From the NCBI GenBank assembly GCA_002782005.1, contig PFGT01000101.1:62001-126000 (forward strand): a stretch of DNA of 64,000 nucleotides, read 5' to 3'. Source of the stretch: Hydrogenophilales bacterium CG12_big_fil_rev_8_21_14_0_65_61_21 (GTDB taxonomy: Bacteria > Pseudomonadota > Gammaproteobacteria > Burkholderiales > Thiobacillaceae). Both the position numbers and the translations under genes were made by a program. Within the stretch, counting starts at the first letter, position 1; the number at the start of each line of letters is the position of its first letter. This document shows, piece by piece, positions 9,435 through 19,718 of the stretch. The notes beneath the pieces are model-generated. The model saw only the letters and a program-made list of their open reading frames with translations. It was not told the DNA's origin and made no database searches.

Positions 9435-10670
9435 TTAAACGCTATAGCCAAAGAACAGGTAGACCGCGAACACCGCCGCGCTAAAGCCGGCCAGGTCGGC
9501 GATCAGGCCGCCGGCTACGGCATAGCGGACCCGTTTGACGCCGATGGCGCCGAAGTAAACGGCCAGGACGTAAAAGGTGGTCTCGGTGCTGCCCTGGACG
9601 ATGCTGGCCAGGCGCCCGGCGAACGAGTCGGCGCCGTGGACCTGCATGGTCTCGATCATCATGGCCCGGGCGCCGCTGCCCGACAGCGGCTTCATCAGCA
9701 TGGTCGGTAGGGCATCGACCCAGCGGGCGTCGAAACCGAGCGTTACCACCAGGCCGTGGGCGCCGGCCATGGCCAGGTCGAGCGCGCCGCTGGCGCGCAT
9801 GAGACCGATGGCTACTAGCATGGCGACGAGATAAGGGATGATGGTCACGGCGGTCTGGAAGCCTTCCTTGGCGCCGTCGATGAAGGCCTCGTAGGCGTTC
9901 ACCTTGTTCACCAGCGCGCCGATCAGAAAGCTGGCGATCAGTCCGAGCAGGATGAAGTTGCTGACCAGCGACGAGCGGGGCGCCATCTCGGCCGCCGGCA
10001 GGCTGGCGAAGTACAACGCCAGGCCGCCCACCACGGCGGTGATGCCGGTCAGCCAGGACAGGATGACCCGGTCCAGGCGGATGCGCTGCATGGCGGCGAC
10101 GAAGGCGAAACCGGCCAGGGTCGAGCAATAAGTCGCCATCAGGATAGGGATGAAGACATCAGTTGGATCATGCGCGCCCAGTTGCGCCCGATAGGTGAAG
10201 ATAGTCACCGGCAGCAGGGTGATCGATGAGGCGTTGAGGACCAGGAACAGTATTTGCGCGTCGCTGGCGGTGTCATGGTCCGGGTTCAGCGTTTGCAGCT
10301 CCTGCATGGCCTTGATGCCCATGGGGGTGGCGGCGTTGTCGAGACCGAGCAGGTTGGCGGCCATGTTCATGGTGATCGAACCCAGCGCCGGGTGGCCGCG
10401 CGGCACCTCGGGAAACAGCCGGGCGAACAGCGGCGACAGCAGCCGGCCGAGGGCGTCGAGAAAGCCGGCCCGCTCGCCGATCTTCAATATCCCCAGCCAC
10501 AGGCTCATGACGCCGGTCAGGCCGATGGCGATCTCGAAGGCCGTCTTGGCGTTGTCGAAGCCGGCCTTCATCAGCAGGCCGAAGATGTCCTGTTGGCCGT
10601 TGACCAGAAACTGAAACAGGGCGGCCGCGAAGGCGACTAGGAAAAAACCGATCCAGATGGCGTTGAGCAT
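9435..10670 (-). CDS. Fused SpmA/SpmB-like nucleoside-recognition (Gate) domain membrane protein
   Basis: MLNAIWIGFFLVAFAAALFQ, LLGLDNAATPMGIKAMQELQTLN (SpmA-like) plus GAKEGFQTAVTIIPYLVAMLVAIGLMRASG and VQGSTETTFYVLAVYFGAIGVKR (SpmB-like). Confidence 0.88.
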   Translation of the reverse strand: MLNAIWIGFFLVAFAAALFQFLVNGQQDIFGLLMKAGFDNAKTAFEIAIGLTGVMSLWLGILKIGERAGFLDALGRLLSPLFARLFPEVPRGHPALGSITMNMAANLLGLDNAATPMGIKAMQELQTLNPDHDTASDAQILFLVLNASSITLLPVTIFTYRAQLGAHDPTDVFIPILMATYCSTLAGFAFVAAMQRIRLDRVILSWLTGITAVVGGLALYFASLPAAEMAPRSSLVSNFILLGLIASFLIGALVNKVNAYEAFIDGAKEGFQTAVTIIPYLVAMLVAIGLMRASGALDLAMAGAHGLVVTLGFDARWVDALPTMLMKPLSGSGARAMMIETMQVHGADSFAGRLASIVQGSTETTFYVLAVYFGAIGVKRVRYAVAGGLIADLAGFSAAVFAVYLFFGYSV

Positions 10671-10683
10671 GGATGCCCGGTCG

Positions 10684-11541
10684 CTACCGCAACAGGCTGC
10701 TGGAGGCGGCCAACCAGAGCAGGCAGAGCAACGCCAGCCAGACCAGGACCGCGCGTTTCAACAGGGCGACCGCGCCGCTCACATAATCCGGGTCGGGCGC
10801 GGCGTCGCCCAGGCCAAGGGCGCCGAAGCCGGCCGCAAGCAAACCCTCCGCGTCGCTCGATACTCCATCGGTATCCTTGCCGCGCCAGGCCAGCATGGCC
10901 TCCTCGAAGTTCCCGACGATAGCGAAACTGAAGATGGCTAGCCGGCTGGGCAGCCAATCCAGCCAGCGCATGATCTGGCCGATAGTGGCCCGGAAATCGC
11001 TCTCGCCGCGCCAGCGTTCGGCCAGCGCCACGGTCAGTGCATACATGAGCGCGCCGAACGGGCCGAGCGGAACAAACCAGAACACGACGCCAAAGACCCG
11101 GCTAAGGCCCAGCCGTAGTATCTGGCTGACCGCGCTGCTGGCCAATTCAGTGTCCGGCAGCGTCTCGACATCGGTCAGCCCCATCTCGGCCAAATAGGAT
11201 AGTGCGCGTTGCCGGTCGCCGGCCGACAAGGCCTCGTTTAGCGCGTCGGCCAGGTGGCTGAATTGCCTGAAGCCCAGACATTGGTATAGCACTGCGGCAT
11301 TCCAGGCCAGGCTGAGCAAATAACCGATGCCGCCCAACAGACTGCCCGCCAGAGCGATCAGCGCGGCCGGGAGCAGCGCCGCCGCCGCCCAGGCGAGTAG
11401 GCCATGAGCCTGGCTGCCGGCGTTGAAACGGGCCAATACCCAGTCGCCGTAGCGGCCGAATAACCGGTCGAATTGCGATGGCCGGTGCAATGGACTCAAC
11501 TGGTCCCACAACAAGGCCAGCAGTGTGCCCCAGAAGGTCAT
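10684..11541 (-). CDS. CobD/CbiB/AmpE-family membrane protein
   Basis: Multi-TM protein; LGFRQFSHLADALNEALSAGDRQRALSYLAEM and RWLDWLPSRLAIFSFAIVGNFEEA resemble the CobD/AmpE family. Confidence 0.75.
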   Translation of the reverse strand: MTFWGTLLALLWDQLSPLHRPSQFDRLFGRYGDWVLARFNAGSQAHGLLAWAAAALLPAALIALAGSLLGGIGYLLSLAWNAAVLYQCLGFRQFSHLADALNEALSAGDRQRALSYLAEMGLTDVETLPDTELASSAVSQILRLGLSRVFGVVFWFVPLGPFGALMYALTVALAERWRGESDFRATIGQIMRWLDWLPSRLAIFSFAIVGNFEEAMLAWRGKDTDGVSSDAEGLLAAGFGALGLGDAAPDPDYVSGAVALLKRAVLVWLALLCLLWLAASSSLLR

Positions 11542-11730
11542 CGGGTCACCCAGTCAGGCGTCGCGGTCAATAAGGTTAGCCAGGTTTTCAATCGCACTAC
11601 CATCTCCGGGGCCCATACAGACCAAATATTACCTCAAACCATACCTGCACTGAGCCATTGGCCGTTTTCGATTTGGCGACATGACCGCCCTTGGCATACC
11701 ATTCAAAACCCACTCACCCGGTCCGTTGTC

Positions 11731-12207
11731 ATGACTAGCGTCGTTTCTCGCCTGCCGCTTCCGGCGATGTGGTTGTTGATCGCCGCCATTGCCGTCTCGC
11801 TGGCCTATTGGACCTGGCGGTTGGCGCCGTTGCCGGCCGGCGATGGGGCGGCACGCTCCGTTCCGGCGTCGATGTCGGGCGTCGAGGCGTTGCCGGCCCA
11901 GAACTGGTTTGCCATAGCCGGCAGCGGCAAGGCTGCATCGAGCGGCCGCTACAGCTTGCGCTGGCTGTATCCGGGGCGGCCCGGCGTCTGTATCCTGGCC
12001 ATGCCAGGCTTGCAGGACAAGACCTTTAGAATCGGCGATGAGGTCGAACCGGGCGTGAAACTAAAAGAGGTAGGCAAGGACTATGTGTTGCTCGAAGGTC
12101 GCGCCGGCGCCGGGCGTATCGATCTGCCCGTCAGGCAGGAACCGACTCGGCCCGCCGCCATTGTGCCCCAGATTCCGACGGTCGATCCGACGGTCGGGAA
12201 CCGTTAA
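11731..12207 (+). CDS. gspC: Type II secretion system protein C-like (short)
   Basis: Single TM then HR-like domain (ALPAQNWFAIAGSG...RYSLRWLYPGRPGVCILAMPGLQDKTFRIGDEVEPGVKLKEVGKDYVLLE), immediately upstream of gspD; 158 aa from ATG 11731, no PDZ. Confidence 0.8.
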   Translation: MTSVVSRLPLPAMWLLIAAIAVSLAYWTWRLAPLPAGDGAARSVPASMSGVEALPAQNWFAIAGSGKAASSGRYSLRWLYPGRPGVCILAMPGLQDKTFRIGDEVEPGVKLKEVGKDYVLLEGRAGAGRIDLPVRQEPTRPAAIVPQIPTVDPTVGNR

Positions 12208-12228
12208 AAATTTAGCCAAGAAAAGACC

Positions 12229-14265
12229 ATGCCAGATAACTGCCGTACCGCCCTGATAGCGCGTCGCCCTATGGCCTGGTTGCTGGCCTGCTGCCTGTTT
12301 TCCGTGGCTATGGCCAGGGCCGACGACAAGGTCTCGCTGGATTTCGTCAGCACCGACATCGCCGCCGTGGCCAAGGCGGTGGGTTACATCACCGAGCGTA
12401 ATTTCATCCTTGACCCGCGGGTCAAGGGCACAATCAATATCGTGTCCAGCAAGCCGGTGGCCAAGGCCCAGGTTTACGATGTCTTTCTATCCGCCTTGCG
12501 TACCCAGGGCTACACCGTGGTGGCCGGCCGCGGCGCATACAAGATCGTGCCGGAAACGGACGCCAAGCAGAATTACACCGTGACTGCCGGCAAGCGCCTT
12601 AAGACTGGCGGCGAGGCATTGGTTACCCAGGTCTATCCGCTCCAGTTTGCCGATGCGGCGCAGATGTTGCCGGTCCTGCGGCCGCTGATTTCGCCTATCA
12701 ACGTGGTATCGGCCATGACCGTCGGCAACCTGTTGGTGCTTACCGATTATGCCGACAATCTCAAGCGCATCGACCGCCTGATCGAGGCCATGGATCAGCC
12801 GGCTGGTCGCGATTCCGAGGCGATTCGGCTGAAGTACGCGGTCGCTGGCGATGTTGCCGCGCTGCTGCAAAAGCTGTTGGGCGAGGCCAAGGACGAACCG
12901 GCCAGCCAGAAGGTCTATATCGCCGCTGATAGCCGCAGCAACACTGTCCTGGTGCGTAGCGACAATCCGTCCAGGATGCAACGAATCCGGCAGATGGTTG
13001 CCGAGCTGGATAGTCCGGACAGCCAGACTGCCGCCCCGCGTGTGATCTTCCTGCGCAACGCCAATGCCGCCCGCTTGGTTCAGACCCTGCGCGGCGCGGC
13101 GTCGACGGACTCGACCGCCGGCGGCGCAAGCGCGGCCAATAGCGCGCCGGCCGCCGGCAGCGCGAGCGCCTCGACCACGACCGCTCAAACCGCCGCCGCC
13201 TCGGCGGCCAGTGGCCAGATACAGATACTGGCCGATACCTCGACCAACGCTGTCATCCTGGTTGGACCGGCAGTGCTCCAGGCCCAATATGCCCAGGCGA
13301 TCGAAAAGCTCGACAGCCGCCCGGCCGAGGTCTTCATCGAGGCGCTGATTGTCGAGATGTCGGCCGACAAGGCCCAGGAGTTGGGCATCCAGTGGCAGTT
13401 TCTGAGCGGTCTGGGCAAGAACTCCAGTAGCGTGGTCGGCGGCACCAACTATGGTACGACCGGCAATATACTGTCGGCCAGCAAGGACCTCACCGCCATC
13501 GGCAATGGCCTCAATCTCGGCGTCATGGATGGTACCGTCAGCGTGCCGATCAATGGCGTCAACGTGCCGATACTCAACCTCGGTGTGTTGGCCCACGCAC
13601 TGGAGTCGCAGACCGGCACCAACATCCTGTCGGCGCCCAACCTGCTGACCCTGGACAACGAGGAGGCCCAGATCGTGGTCGGCCAGAACGTGCCCTTCGT
13701 CACCGGCCAATATACCGTCAGCAGCACCAGCAGCAGCACCTCACCGTTTCAGACCATCGAGCGCCAGGACGTCGGCCTGAAGCTGAAGGTGAAACCACAG
13801 ATATCGGAAGATGGCAGTATCCGGCTCAAGCTCTACCAGGAGGTGTCCAGCGTGCAATCGACCACCAATGCCAACGGGCCGATCACCAACAAACGCTCGA
13901 TTGACACCAGCGTCATGGTCGACGACAAACACATCGTGGTGCTGGGCGGGCTGATGCAGGACAGCTTTGAGAACGGCGTCAACAAGGTGCCGTTGCTGGG
14001 CGACATCCCGATCCTGGGCCAACTGTTCAAGTCCAAGACCCGTAGCCAGGTCAAGACCAACCTGTTCGTATTCATTCGCCCGGTGGTGGTGCGCGACAAA
14101 CAGGGTCTGGATGCGCTATCCGAGCCGCGTTACCAATATGCCCGCGGCCATCTGGGCAGCGACGTCGAGCGAGCCGGCATGGCGCTGGAGTCACCGCCCG
14201 CCGCGCAGCTCTGGCCGGCCGCGCAGCCAGAGCAAGCGCCGGCGCCGGCTCAGACGGCAAAATGA
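12229..14265 (+). CDS. gspD: Type II secretion system secretin GspD
   Basis: Signal peptide; N0 and repeated N domains (NFILDPRVKGTINIVSSKP); secretin domain (VGQNVPFVTGQ, VVLGGLMQDSFENGVNKVPLLGDIPILGQLFKSK). Confidence 0.97.
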   Translation: MPDNCRTALIARRPMAWLLACCLFSVAMARADDKVSLDFVSTDIAAVAKAVGYITERNFILDPRVKGTINIVSSKPVAKAQVYDVFLSALRTQGYTVVAGRGAYKIVPETDAKQNYTVTAGKRLKTGGEALVTQVYPLQFADAAQMLPVLRPLISPINVVSAMTVGNLLVLTDYADNLKRIDRLIEAMDQPAGRDSEAIRLKYAVAGDVAALLQKLLGEAKDEPASQKVYIAADSRSNTVLVRSDNPSRMQRIRQMVAELDSPDSQTAAPRVIFLRNANAARLVQTLRGAASTDSTAGGASAANSAPAAGSASASTTTAQTAAASAASGQIQILADTSTNAVILVGPAVLQAQYAQAIEKLDSRPAEVFIEALIVEMSADKAQELGIQWQFLSGLGKNSSSVVGGTNYGTTGNILSASKDLTAIGNGLNLGVMDGTVSVPINGVNVPILNLGVLAHALESQTGTNILSAPNLLTLDNEEAQIVVGQNVPFVTGQYTVSSTSSSTSPFQTIERQDVGLKLKVKPQISEDGSIRLKLYQEVSSVQSTTNANGPITNKRSIDTSVMVDDKHIVVLGGLMQDSFENGVNKVPLLGDIPILGQLFKSKTRSQVKTNLFVFIRPVVVRDKQGLDALSEPRYQYARGHLGSDVERAGMALESPPAAQLWPAAQPEQAPAPAQTAK

Positions 14266-15749
14266 GCGCAATCCCGCCGCCCCCCGGTCGCCTGCCGTAT
14301 GCCTTCGCCCGTCAGTATGGCGTGATCCAGGCCGGCGTCGATCCAGACGGCCGGGTCGATCTGCTGATCCGCCCTGGCCTGGATATGGCCGCGCTGGCCG
14401 AGGTGCGCCGGGTGCTCGGTCGCGATGTCCGGCTCACCATGCTGGACGAGGAACACTTCGCCCAGGGCCTGTCGCGCACCTATTCCCGCGATGACGCAGC
14501 GGCGGCACAACTGGCCGACGACCTGACCCAGGACGAGGACCTGGCGGCGCTGGCCCAGGACCTGCCCAAGATCGAGGACCTACTGGAGAGCGAGGACGAC
14601 GCCCCGGTCATCCGCCTGATTAACGCGGTGCTGACCCAGGCGGTGCGCGAAGGCGCCTCGGACATCCATCTGGAACCGTTCGAATCGCGCGCCGTGACCC
14701 GCTTTCGGGTTGATGGCCAGTTGAAGGATGTGCTGACCCTGAATCGCGGCCTGCACCCGGCGGTAGTGTCGCGGATCAAGATCATGGCCGCGCTCGACAT
14801 TGCCGAGAAACGCCTGCCGCAGGATGGCCGGATCATGCTGCGCATCGCCGGCCGGCCGATGGACGTGCGGGTATCGACCTTGCCGGTTGGGCATGGTGAG
14901 CGGGTGGTGTTGCGGCTGCTCGACAAGCAGGCCGGCCGCCTCGATCTGAGCACCCTGGGCATGGCTGACGCCACCCTGAAACAGGTCGACGAGCTGGCTC
15001 ACCGGCCGCATGGCATCGTCCTGATTACCGGCCCGACCGGCAGCGGCAAGACCACCAGCCTGTACGCCATACTGGCTCGCCTGGATGCGGCCAGCCGCAA
15101 CATCATGACGGTTGAGGACCCGATCGAATACGACCTGGAAGGCGTCGCTCAGACCCAGGTTAACGCCAAGATAGACATGGACTTCGCCCGTGCCTTGCGC
15201 GCCATCCTGCGCCAGGACCCGGACGTGGTCATGATCGGCGAGATCCGCGATCTGGAGACCGCGCGGATCGCCGTGCAGGCTTCGCTAACCGGCCACCTGG
15301 TCCTGGCTACGTTGCACACCAACGACGCCGCCAGCGCCGTGACCCGGCTGGTGGACATGGGCGTCGAACCTTATCTGCTGGCCTCGGCCCTGGTTGGCGT
15401 AATGGCCCAGCGCCTGGTGCGCAAGCTTTGTCCCAAGTGCAAAACCGAGCGGCCGTTGCCGGACGCGGAACGGTTAGCCCTGGGCCTGGCGGCTTCGGTC
15501 ACTACGTCCTGGCACGCCGAGGGTTGTCCGGAATGCGGCATGAGCGGCTATCGCGGCCGCGGCGGCATCTATGAACTGATGACCGTCGACGAGGCGCTTC
15601 AGACCATGATCCACGACCAGGCCTCGGATCAGGCGATCCGCGACTACGCCCGTGGCCGGGGCATGCTCTCGTTGCGCCAGGATGGCGGCCGCTGGGTCGC
15701 GGCCGGCATGACCAGCGTGGCAGAAGTGTTGACTGCGACGCATACCTGA
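14262..15749 (+). CDS. gspE: Type II secretion system ATPase GspE
   Basis: GPTGSGKTTSLYA, EDPIEYDLEGVAQTQVN, RDLETARIAVQASLTGHLVLATLHTNDA, CPKC...CPECG zinc motif. Confidence 0.97.
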   Translation: MSAIPPPPGRLPYAFARQYGVIQAGVDPDGRVDLLIRPGLDMAALAEVRRVLGRDVRLTMLDEEHFAQGLSRTYSRDDAAAAQLADDLTQDEDLAALAQDLPKIEDLLESEDDAPVIRLINAVLTQAVREGASDIHLEPFESRAVTRFRVDGQLKDVLTLNRGLHPAVVSRIKIMAALDIAEKRLPQDGRIMLRIAGRPMDVRVSTLPVGHGERVVLRLLDKQAGRLDLSTLGMADATLKQVDELAHRPHGIVLITGPTGSGKTTSLYAILARLDAASRNIMTVEDPIEYDLEGVAQTQVNAKIDMDFARALRAILRQDPDVVMIGEIRDLETARIAVQASLTGHLVLATLHTNDAASAVTRLVDMGVEPYLLASALVGVMAQRLVRKLCPKCKTERPLPDAERLALGLAASVTTSWHAEGCPECGMSGYRGRGGIYELMTVDEALQTMIHDQASDQAIRDYARGRGMLSLRQDGGRWVAAGMTSVAEVLTATHT

Positions 15750-15750
15750 C

Positions 15751-16950
15751 ATGGCTGTTTTTCGTTATCAGGCCCTGGACGCTCAGGGCCGCCGCGGCAA
15801 GGGCACGCTGGAATCCGATGGCGCGCGTCAGGCCCGCGCCCAACTGCGCGCCAGGGGTCTGACGCCGGAGCGCCTGGAGGAAATCCGGGAGACCGAAAAG
15901 ACCGGTCGCCGGGGCCGCGCAATCACGCCCTCGGCGCTGGCGTTGACCACTCGCCAGTTAGCCGTACTGCTGGAAGCGGGCCTGACCCTGGAAGAGGCCT
16001 TGAACCTGCTCATCGAGCAGGCCGAGGATCAGCGCCTGTCGGCGGTGCTGACGGCGGTGCGGGCCGAGGTGCGGGGCGGTCAGAGCCTGGGCCGGGCGAT
16101 GGCCGGCCAGCCCCATGCCTTCGACCCCTTGTACCGGGCCATCGTCGAGGCCGGCGAACATGCCGGCGCCTTGGCGCAGGTGATGGACCGACTGGCCGGC
16201 TGGCTGGAAGGACGCGAGGCGTTGCGCCAGAAATGGTTGGCGGCCATGGCCTATCCGGTCATCGTCAGCGTGGTGGCGCTGCTCATGCTGATCGGCCTGC
16301 TCACCTACGTTACGCCCCAGGTACTCCAGGTATTCGCCCATAGTAAAGCGGTGTTGCCCTTGCCGACCCGTATCCTGCTTGGCGCCAGCAACTTCCTGAA
16401 ACTAGCTTGGCCGTTTCTGCTGGCTGCCAGCGCGGCGCTGATCTGGGTTATGCGCCGGTTGTTGCGCCAGCCGGTTTCGCGGTTACGGATTCATGCTGCC
16501 TGGCTGCGCCTGCCGGTGGTCGGGCGGCTGTTGCGGACCACTGATACCGCTCGTTTCGCCGATACCCTGGCGATCCTGGCCGGCGCCGGTGTGCCGCTGC
16601 TCACCGCGCTGTCGGCGGCGGCCGGGGTGCTGGCCAACGATGCCCTGAAACGGCAGGCGACCGAGGCGGCGGCGCGGGTCCGCGAGGGCATGAACCTGTC
16701 GCGCTCATTGGCGCAAGGCGGGTTCTCGCCGGTGCTGACCCGCTTGATCGCTAGCGGCGAGGCCAGCGGCCGGCTGCCGGAGATGCTGGAAAAGGCCGCC
16801 AGACAACAGAGCCAGGAGCTGGACCGCCGCCTGACCCGGCTCACCAGCCTGCTGGAACCGGCCTTGATCCTGGCCATGGGGGCCATGGTGCTGGCCATCG
16901 TCCTGGCTATCCTGTTGCCGATTTTCGAGATGAACCAGATCATTCACTGA
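15751..16950 (+). CDS. gspF: Type II secretion system inner membrane protein GspF
   Basis: MAVFRYQALDAQGRRGKGTLESD; two T2SSF repeats; GEASGRLPEMLEKAARQQ. Confidence 0.96.
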   Translation: MAVFRYQALDAQGRRGKGTLESDGARQARAQLRARGLTPERLEEIRETEKTGRRGRAITPSALALTTRQLAVLLEAGLTLEEALNLLIEQAEDQRLSAVLTAVRAEVRGGQSLGRAMAGQPHAFDPLYRAIVEAGEHAGALAQVMDRLAGWLEGREALRQKWLAAMAYPVIVSVVALLMLIGLLTYVTPQVLQVFAHSKAVLPLPTRILLGASNFLKLAWPFLLAASAALIWVMRRLLRQPVSRLRIHAAWLRLPVVGRLLRTTDTARFADTLAILAGAGVPLLTALSAAAGVLANDALKRQATEAAARVREGMNLSRSLAQGGFSPVLTRLIASGEASGRLPEMLEKAARQQSQELDRRLTRLTSLLEPALILAMGAMVLAIVLAILLPIFEMNQIIH

Positions 16951-16953
16951 GGT

Positions 16954-17385
16954 ATGAATATGAACAAGGCTGAGCGTGGTTTCACCCTGATCGAGATCAT
17001 GGTGGTGGTCATCATCCTGGGCGTGCTGGCCGCGCTCATTGTCCCCAAGGTCATGGGCCGGCCGGATGAGGCGCGGGTTACGGCGGCGCGTCAAGACATC
17101 TCCACCCTGATGCAGGCGCTCAAGATTTACCGTCTGGACAACCAGCGCTACCCCAGCACCGAGCAGGGCCTGGCGGCATTGGTGCAAAAGCCGACTGGCG
17201 AACCGGCGGCGCGTAACTGGAAACCGGGCGGCTATCTGGAGCGGCTGCCGAACGATCCATGGGACAACCCTTATCAATATCTGAATCCTGGCGTGCATGG
17301 CGAGATCGATGTCCTCAGCCTGGGCGCCGACGGTCAGCCGGGCGGCGAGGGCATGGACGCCGACATCGGTTCCTGGAGTCTGTGA
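16954..17385 (+). CDS. gspG: Type II secretion major pseudopilin GspG
   Basis: GFTLIEIMVVVIILGVLAALIVPKVMGRPDEA; GspG C-terminal region DPWDNPYQYLNPGVHGEIDVLSLGADGQPGGEGMDADIGSW. Confidence 0.97.
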   Translation: MNMNKAERGFTLIEIMVVVIILGVLAALIVPKVMGRPDEARVTAARQDISTLMQALKIYRLDNQRYPSTEQGLAALVQKPTGEPAARNWKPGGYLERLPNDPWDNPYQYLNPGVHGEIDVLSLGADGQPGGEGMDADIGSWSL

Positions 17386-17837
17386 CGCAAGTCCGCGGCT
17401 TCACCCTCATCGAGGTCATGGTGGTGCTGGTCATCGTCGCCATCATGGCCGGGCTGGTCGCCGGCAACCTGCGCCCGGACCCCGGCCGGGCGGTGGCGGC
17501 CGAGGCCTGGCGGCTGGCGCGGCTAGCGGAACGGCTCGACCGCGAGGCCAATCTGTCCGGCCAGGTATTGGCGCTGCGCTGGCAGCCGGACGGCTATCGC
17601 TTTCTCAAGCGGGGCGACGACGGCGTCTGGTCCGACCTGGCTAGCGATAGCGTATACAGCCCGCGCCGGTTCGATCCGCCTATGCATCTGACCGACAGCG
17701 GCGAGGCAGTGTTCGTCCCGGACGAGGAGGTCGCGCCGCAGCACTGGCGGCTGATCGGTGATGGTGCCGAGGTCGCGGTGCAACTGTCCGCGCTGGGCGA
17801 TGCCGAGGTCAGCCTGGTGGGGCAGGGCGCCTTGTGA
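17382..17837 (+). CDS. gspH: Type II secretion minor pseudopilin GspH
   Basis: GFTLIEVMVVLVIVAIMAGLVAGN; likely GTG start at 17382, overlapping the gspG stop. Confidence 0.9.
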   Translation: MTQVRGFTLIEVMVVLVIVAIMAGLVAGNLRPDPGRAVAAEAWRLARLAERLDREANLSGQVLALRWQPDGYRFLKRGDDGVWSDLASDSVYSPRRFDPPMHLTDSGEAVFVPDEEVAPQHWRLIGDGAEVAVQLSALGDAEVSLVGQGAL

Positions 17838-18196
17838 CCGGGCGCGGCTTCACCCTGCTGGAGGTGCTGGTCGCCCTGTTCGTGGCGGCCGTGACTCTGA
17901 CCGCCGCCGGCAAGGCGGTGAGCATGGCGCTGGACGGCGAAACGGCCAGCCGGCAACGTACCCTGGCGCTGTGGCTGGCCGAGAACCGCTTGGCGGAACT
18001 GCAAAGTACGCCAAATATGCCAGTTGCCGGCACGCACGAAGGCCTGGCTAGCCAGGCCGGGCTGGCTCTGCGCTGGCGCGAGGAGGTGAGCGCCACGCCG
18101 AATCGCCGTTTCCGCCTGGTGCGTATATCGGTTGCCCGGCCGGAACAGCCGGATTACCAACTGGCGCATCTGTCCGGTTACGTGGTCGGCAAATGA
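17834..18196 (+). CDS. gspI: Type II secretion minor pseudopilin GspI
   Basis: GFTLLEVLVALFVAAVTLTAAGKA; WLAENRLAELQ. Confidence 0.93.
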   Translation: MTGRGFTLLEVLVALFVAAVTLTAAGKAVSMALDGETASRQRTLALWLAENRLAELQSTPNMPVAGTHEGLASQAGLALRWREEVSATPNRRFRLVRISVARPEQPDYQLAHLSGYVVGK

Positions 18197-18759
18197 GGGC
18201 GCGCGGCCTGACCCTGGTAGAGATGCTGGTGGCCTTGTTCATCATGGCGGTGCTGGCGGTGCTGTCTTACCGCACCGTGGCGGCCATGGTCGATGCCAGC
18301 CAGCACGTCGACGAGACCGGCCGTCGCTTTGAACGGCTGGCCGATACGGTGGACCTGATGGCGCGGGATTTTAGCTTCGTCGTTGATCGCAGCGGCGATC
18401 TGGCCTTGCGCGGCGATGGTGGCGCGGATGATCGGCCGGGCGAGATTCGCTTCCCGCGTTCAGGCTCGGCCTATCGAACCGGGGCCGACAGTGGACCGCT
18501 GACGGTCGGCTACCGTTTGCACGATGGCAGGCTGGAAAAACTGGTTTATCCGCCGCCCTGGATGCTCAATGGCCAAGCTCAGGCGCGGACCTTGCTGGCG
18601 GACCAGGTCGCGGGCCTGCGTTTCCGCTTCCGGGATCGCAGCGGCGCCTGGCATGAGCAGTGGCCGGCGGCTGGGGTAACGGGGTTGCCCGCCGCCGTCG
18701 AGCTGCGTTTGCGGCTGACGGCCGGCGGCGAGGTGAGCCGCATGGTGGCGATACCATGA
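18193..18759 (+). CDS. gspJ: Type II secretion minor pseudopilin GspJ
   Basis: GLTLVEMLVALFIMAVLAVLSYRTVAAMVDA; RLADTVDLMARDFSFVVDR. Confidence 0.93.
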   Translation: MRARGLTLVEMLVALFIMAVLAVLSYRTVAAMVDASQHVDETGRRFERLADTVDLMARDFSFVVDRSGDLALRGDGGADDRPGEIRFPRSGSAYRTGADSGPLTVGYRLHDGRLEKLVYPPPWMLNGQAQARTLLADQVAGLRFRFRDRSGAWHEQWPAAGVTGLPAAVELRLRLTAGGEVSRMVAIP

Positions 18760-19718
18760 AACAGCGCGGCGTCGCCCTCTTGGCCATCCTGCTGGTGGTC
18801 GCCATTGTCACTGTGCTGGCGGTCGGCATCGCCCATTCCAACATGGTCCGTCTGGGCCTGACCGAACGGCGCCAGGAATCGGCCCAGGCCTGGCATATCT
18901 GGCAGGCCGGCGTGGAATGGTCGCGGGATATTTTGCGTCAGGATGCCAGGCGAAACAGCTACGATTACCCCGGTGAATTCTGGGCTCGGGGCATTCGGGA
19001 TTATCCGGCCGAGGACGGCAAGCTGAGCGGCATCATGATCGAGCAGCAGGGTCTGTTCAATCTCAATAACCTGGCCCCGCACGGCCAGACATCGGAACCG
19101 GACGTGGCCGTTTTTCGCCGCTTGCTGACCCGGCTGGGGCTGGACCCTGCCCTGGCCGATACCTTGACCGACTGGCTGGACAGCGACCATGTGGCGCGGC
19201 CCGGCGGCTCGGAAGACGCGACCTACATCGCCATACAGCCGCCATATCGGGCGGCGAACCGGGCCATGAACCACCTGACCGAGTTGTACTGGGTCAAGGG
19301 CTACGATGCCGCGATCGTCGACCGGCTGCGGCCTTATGTGACGGTGCTGCCAGCGCCGACACCAATCAACGTCAACAGCGCCTCGAAGGTGTTGCTGGAA
19401 GCCTTGCTGCCGGACCTCGATGGCAGTCAAACCGATAGGCTATGGAATACACTGCAAACCGAGCCCTGTGCCGACATGATCTGCGTGCAACGTTTGTTAC
19501 CGTCGGGGGTATCCAGTAACGGTGTGGCCATGGCGGTGGCCGGCCAGTATTTTCTACTCCGGTTGAGCGTGACCTATGGCGCTACGCGGGCCGACGGCGA
19601 GGCCCTGCTGGCGCGTGTGGGCGGTATGCCGAGCGTGGTCTGGCGGGCACGTGGCCTGAGCCAGCGGCTGGATATAAAGAACCCTCTCGGCCAGGCCGAA
19701 TTAACAGGAGGCGTATGA
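18756..19718 (+). CDS. gspK: Type II secretion minor pseudopilin GspK
   Basis: MKQRGVALLAILLVVAIVTVLAVGIAHS; WARGIRDYPAEDGKLSGIMIEQQGLFNLNNL; INVNSASKVLLEALLP. Start set to ATG 18756. Confidence 0.94.
   Translation: MKQRGVALLAILLVVAIVTVLAVGIAHSNMVRLGLTERRQESAQAWHIWQAGVEWSRDILRQDARRNSYDYPGEFWARGIRDYPAEDGKLSGIMIEQQGLFNLNNLAPHGQTSEPDVAVFRRLLTRLGLDPALADTLTDWLDSDHVARPGGSEDATYIAIQPPYRAANRAMNHLTELYWVKGYDAAIVDRLRPYVTVLPAPTPINVNSASKVLLEALLPDLDGSQTDRLWNTLQTEPCADMICVQRLLPSGVSSNGVAMAVAGQYFLLRLSVTYGATRADGEALLARVGGMPSVVWRARGLSQRLDIKNPLGQAELTGGV

Noticed and set aside
12487-13710. 407 aa minus-strand ORF antisense to gspD
   Set aside because: Lies entirely opposite a confidently assigned secretin gene; composition is that of an antisense codon shadow in GC-rich DNA and no domain is recognisable.
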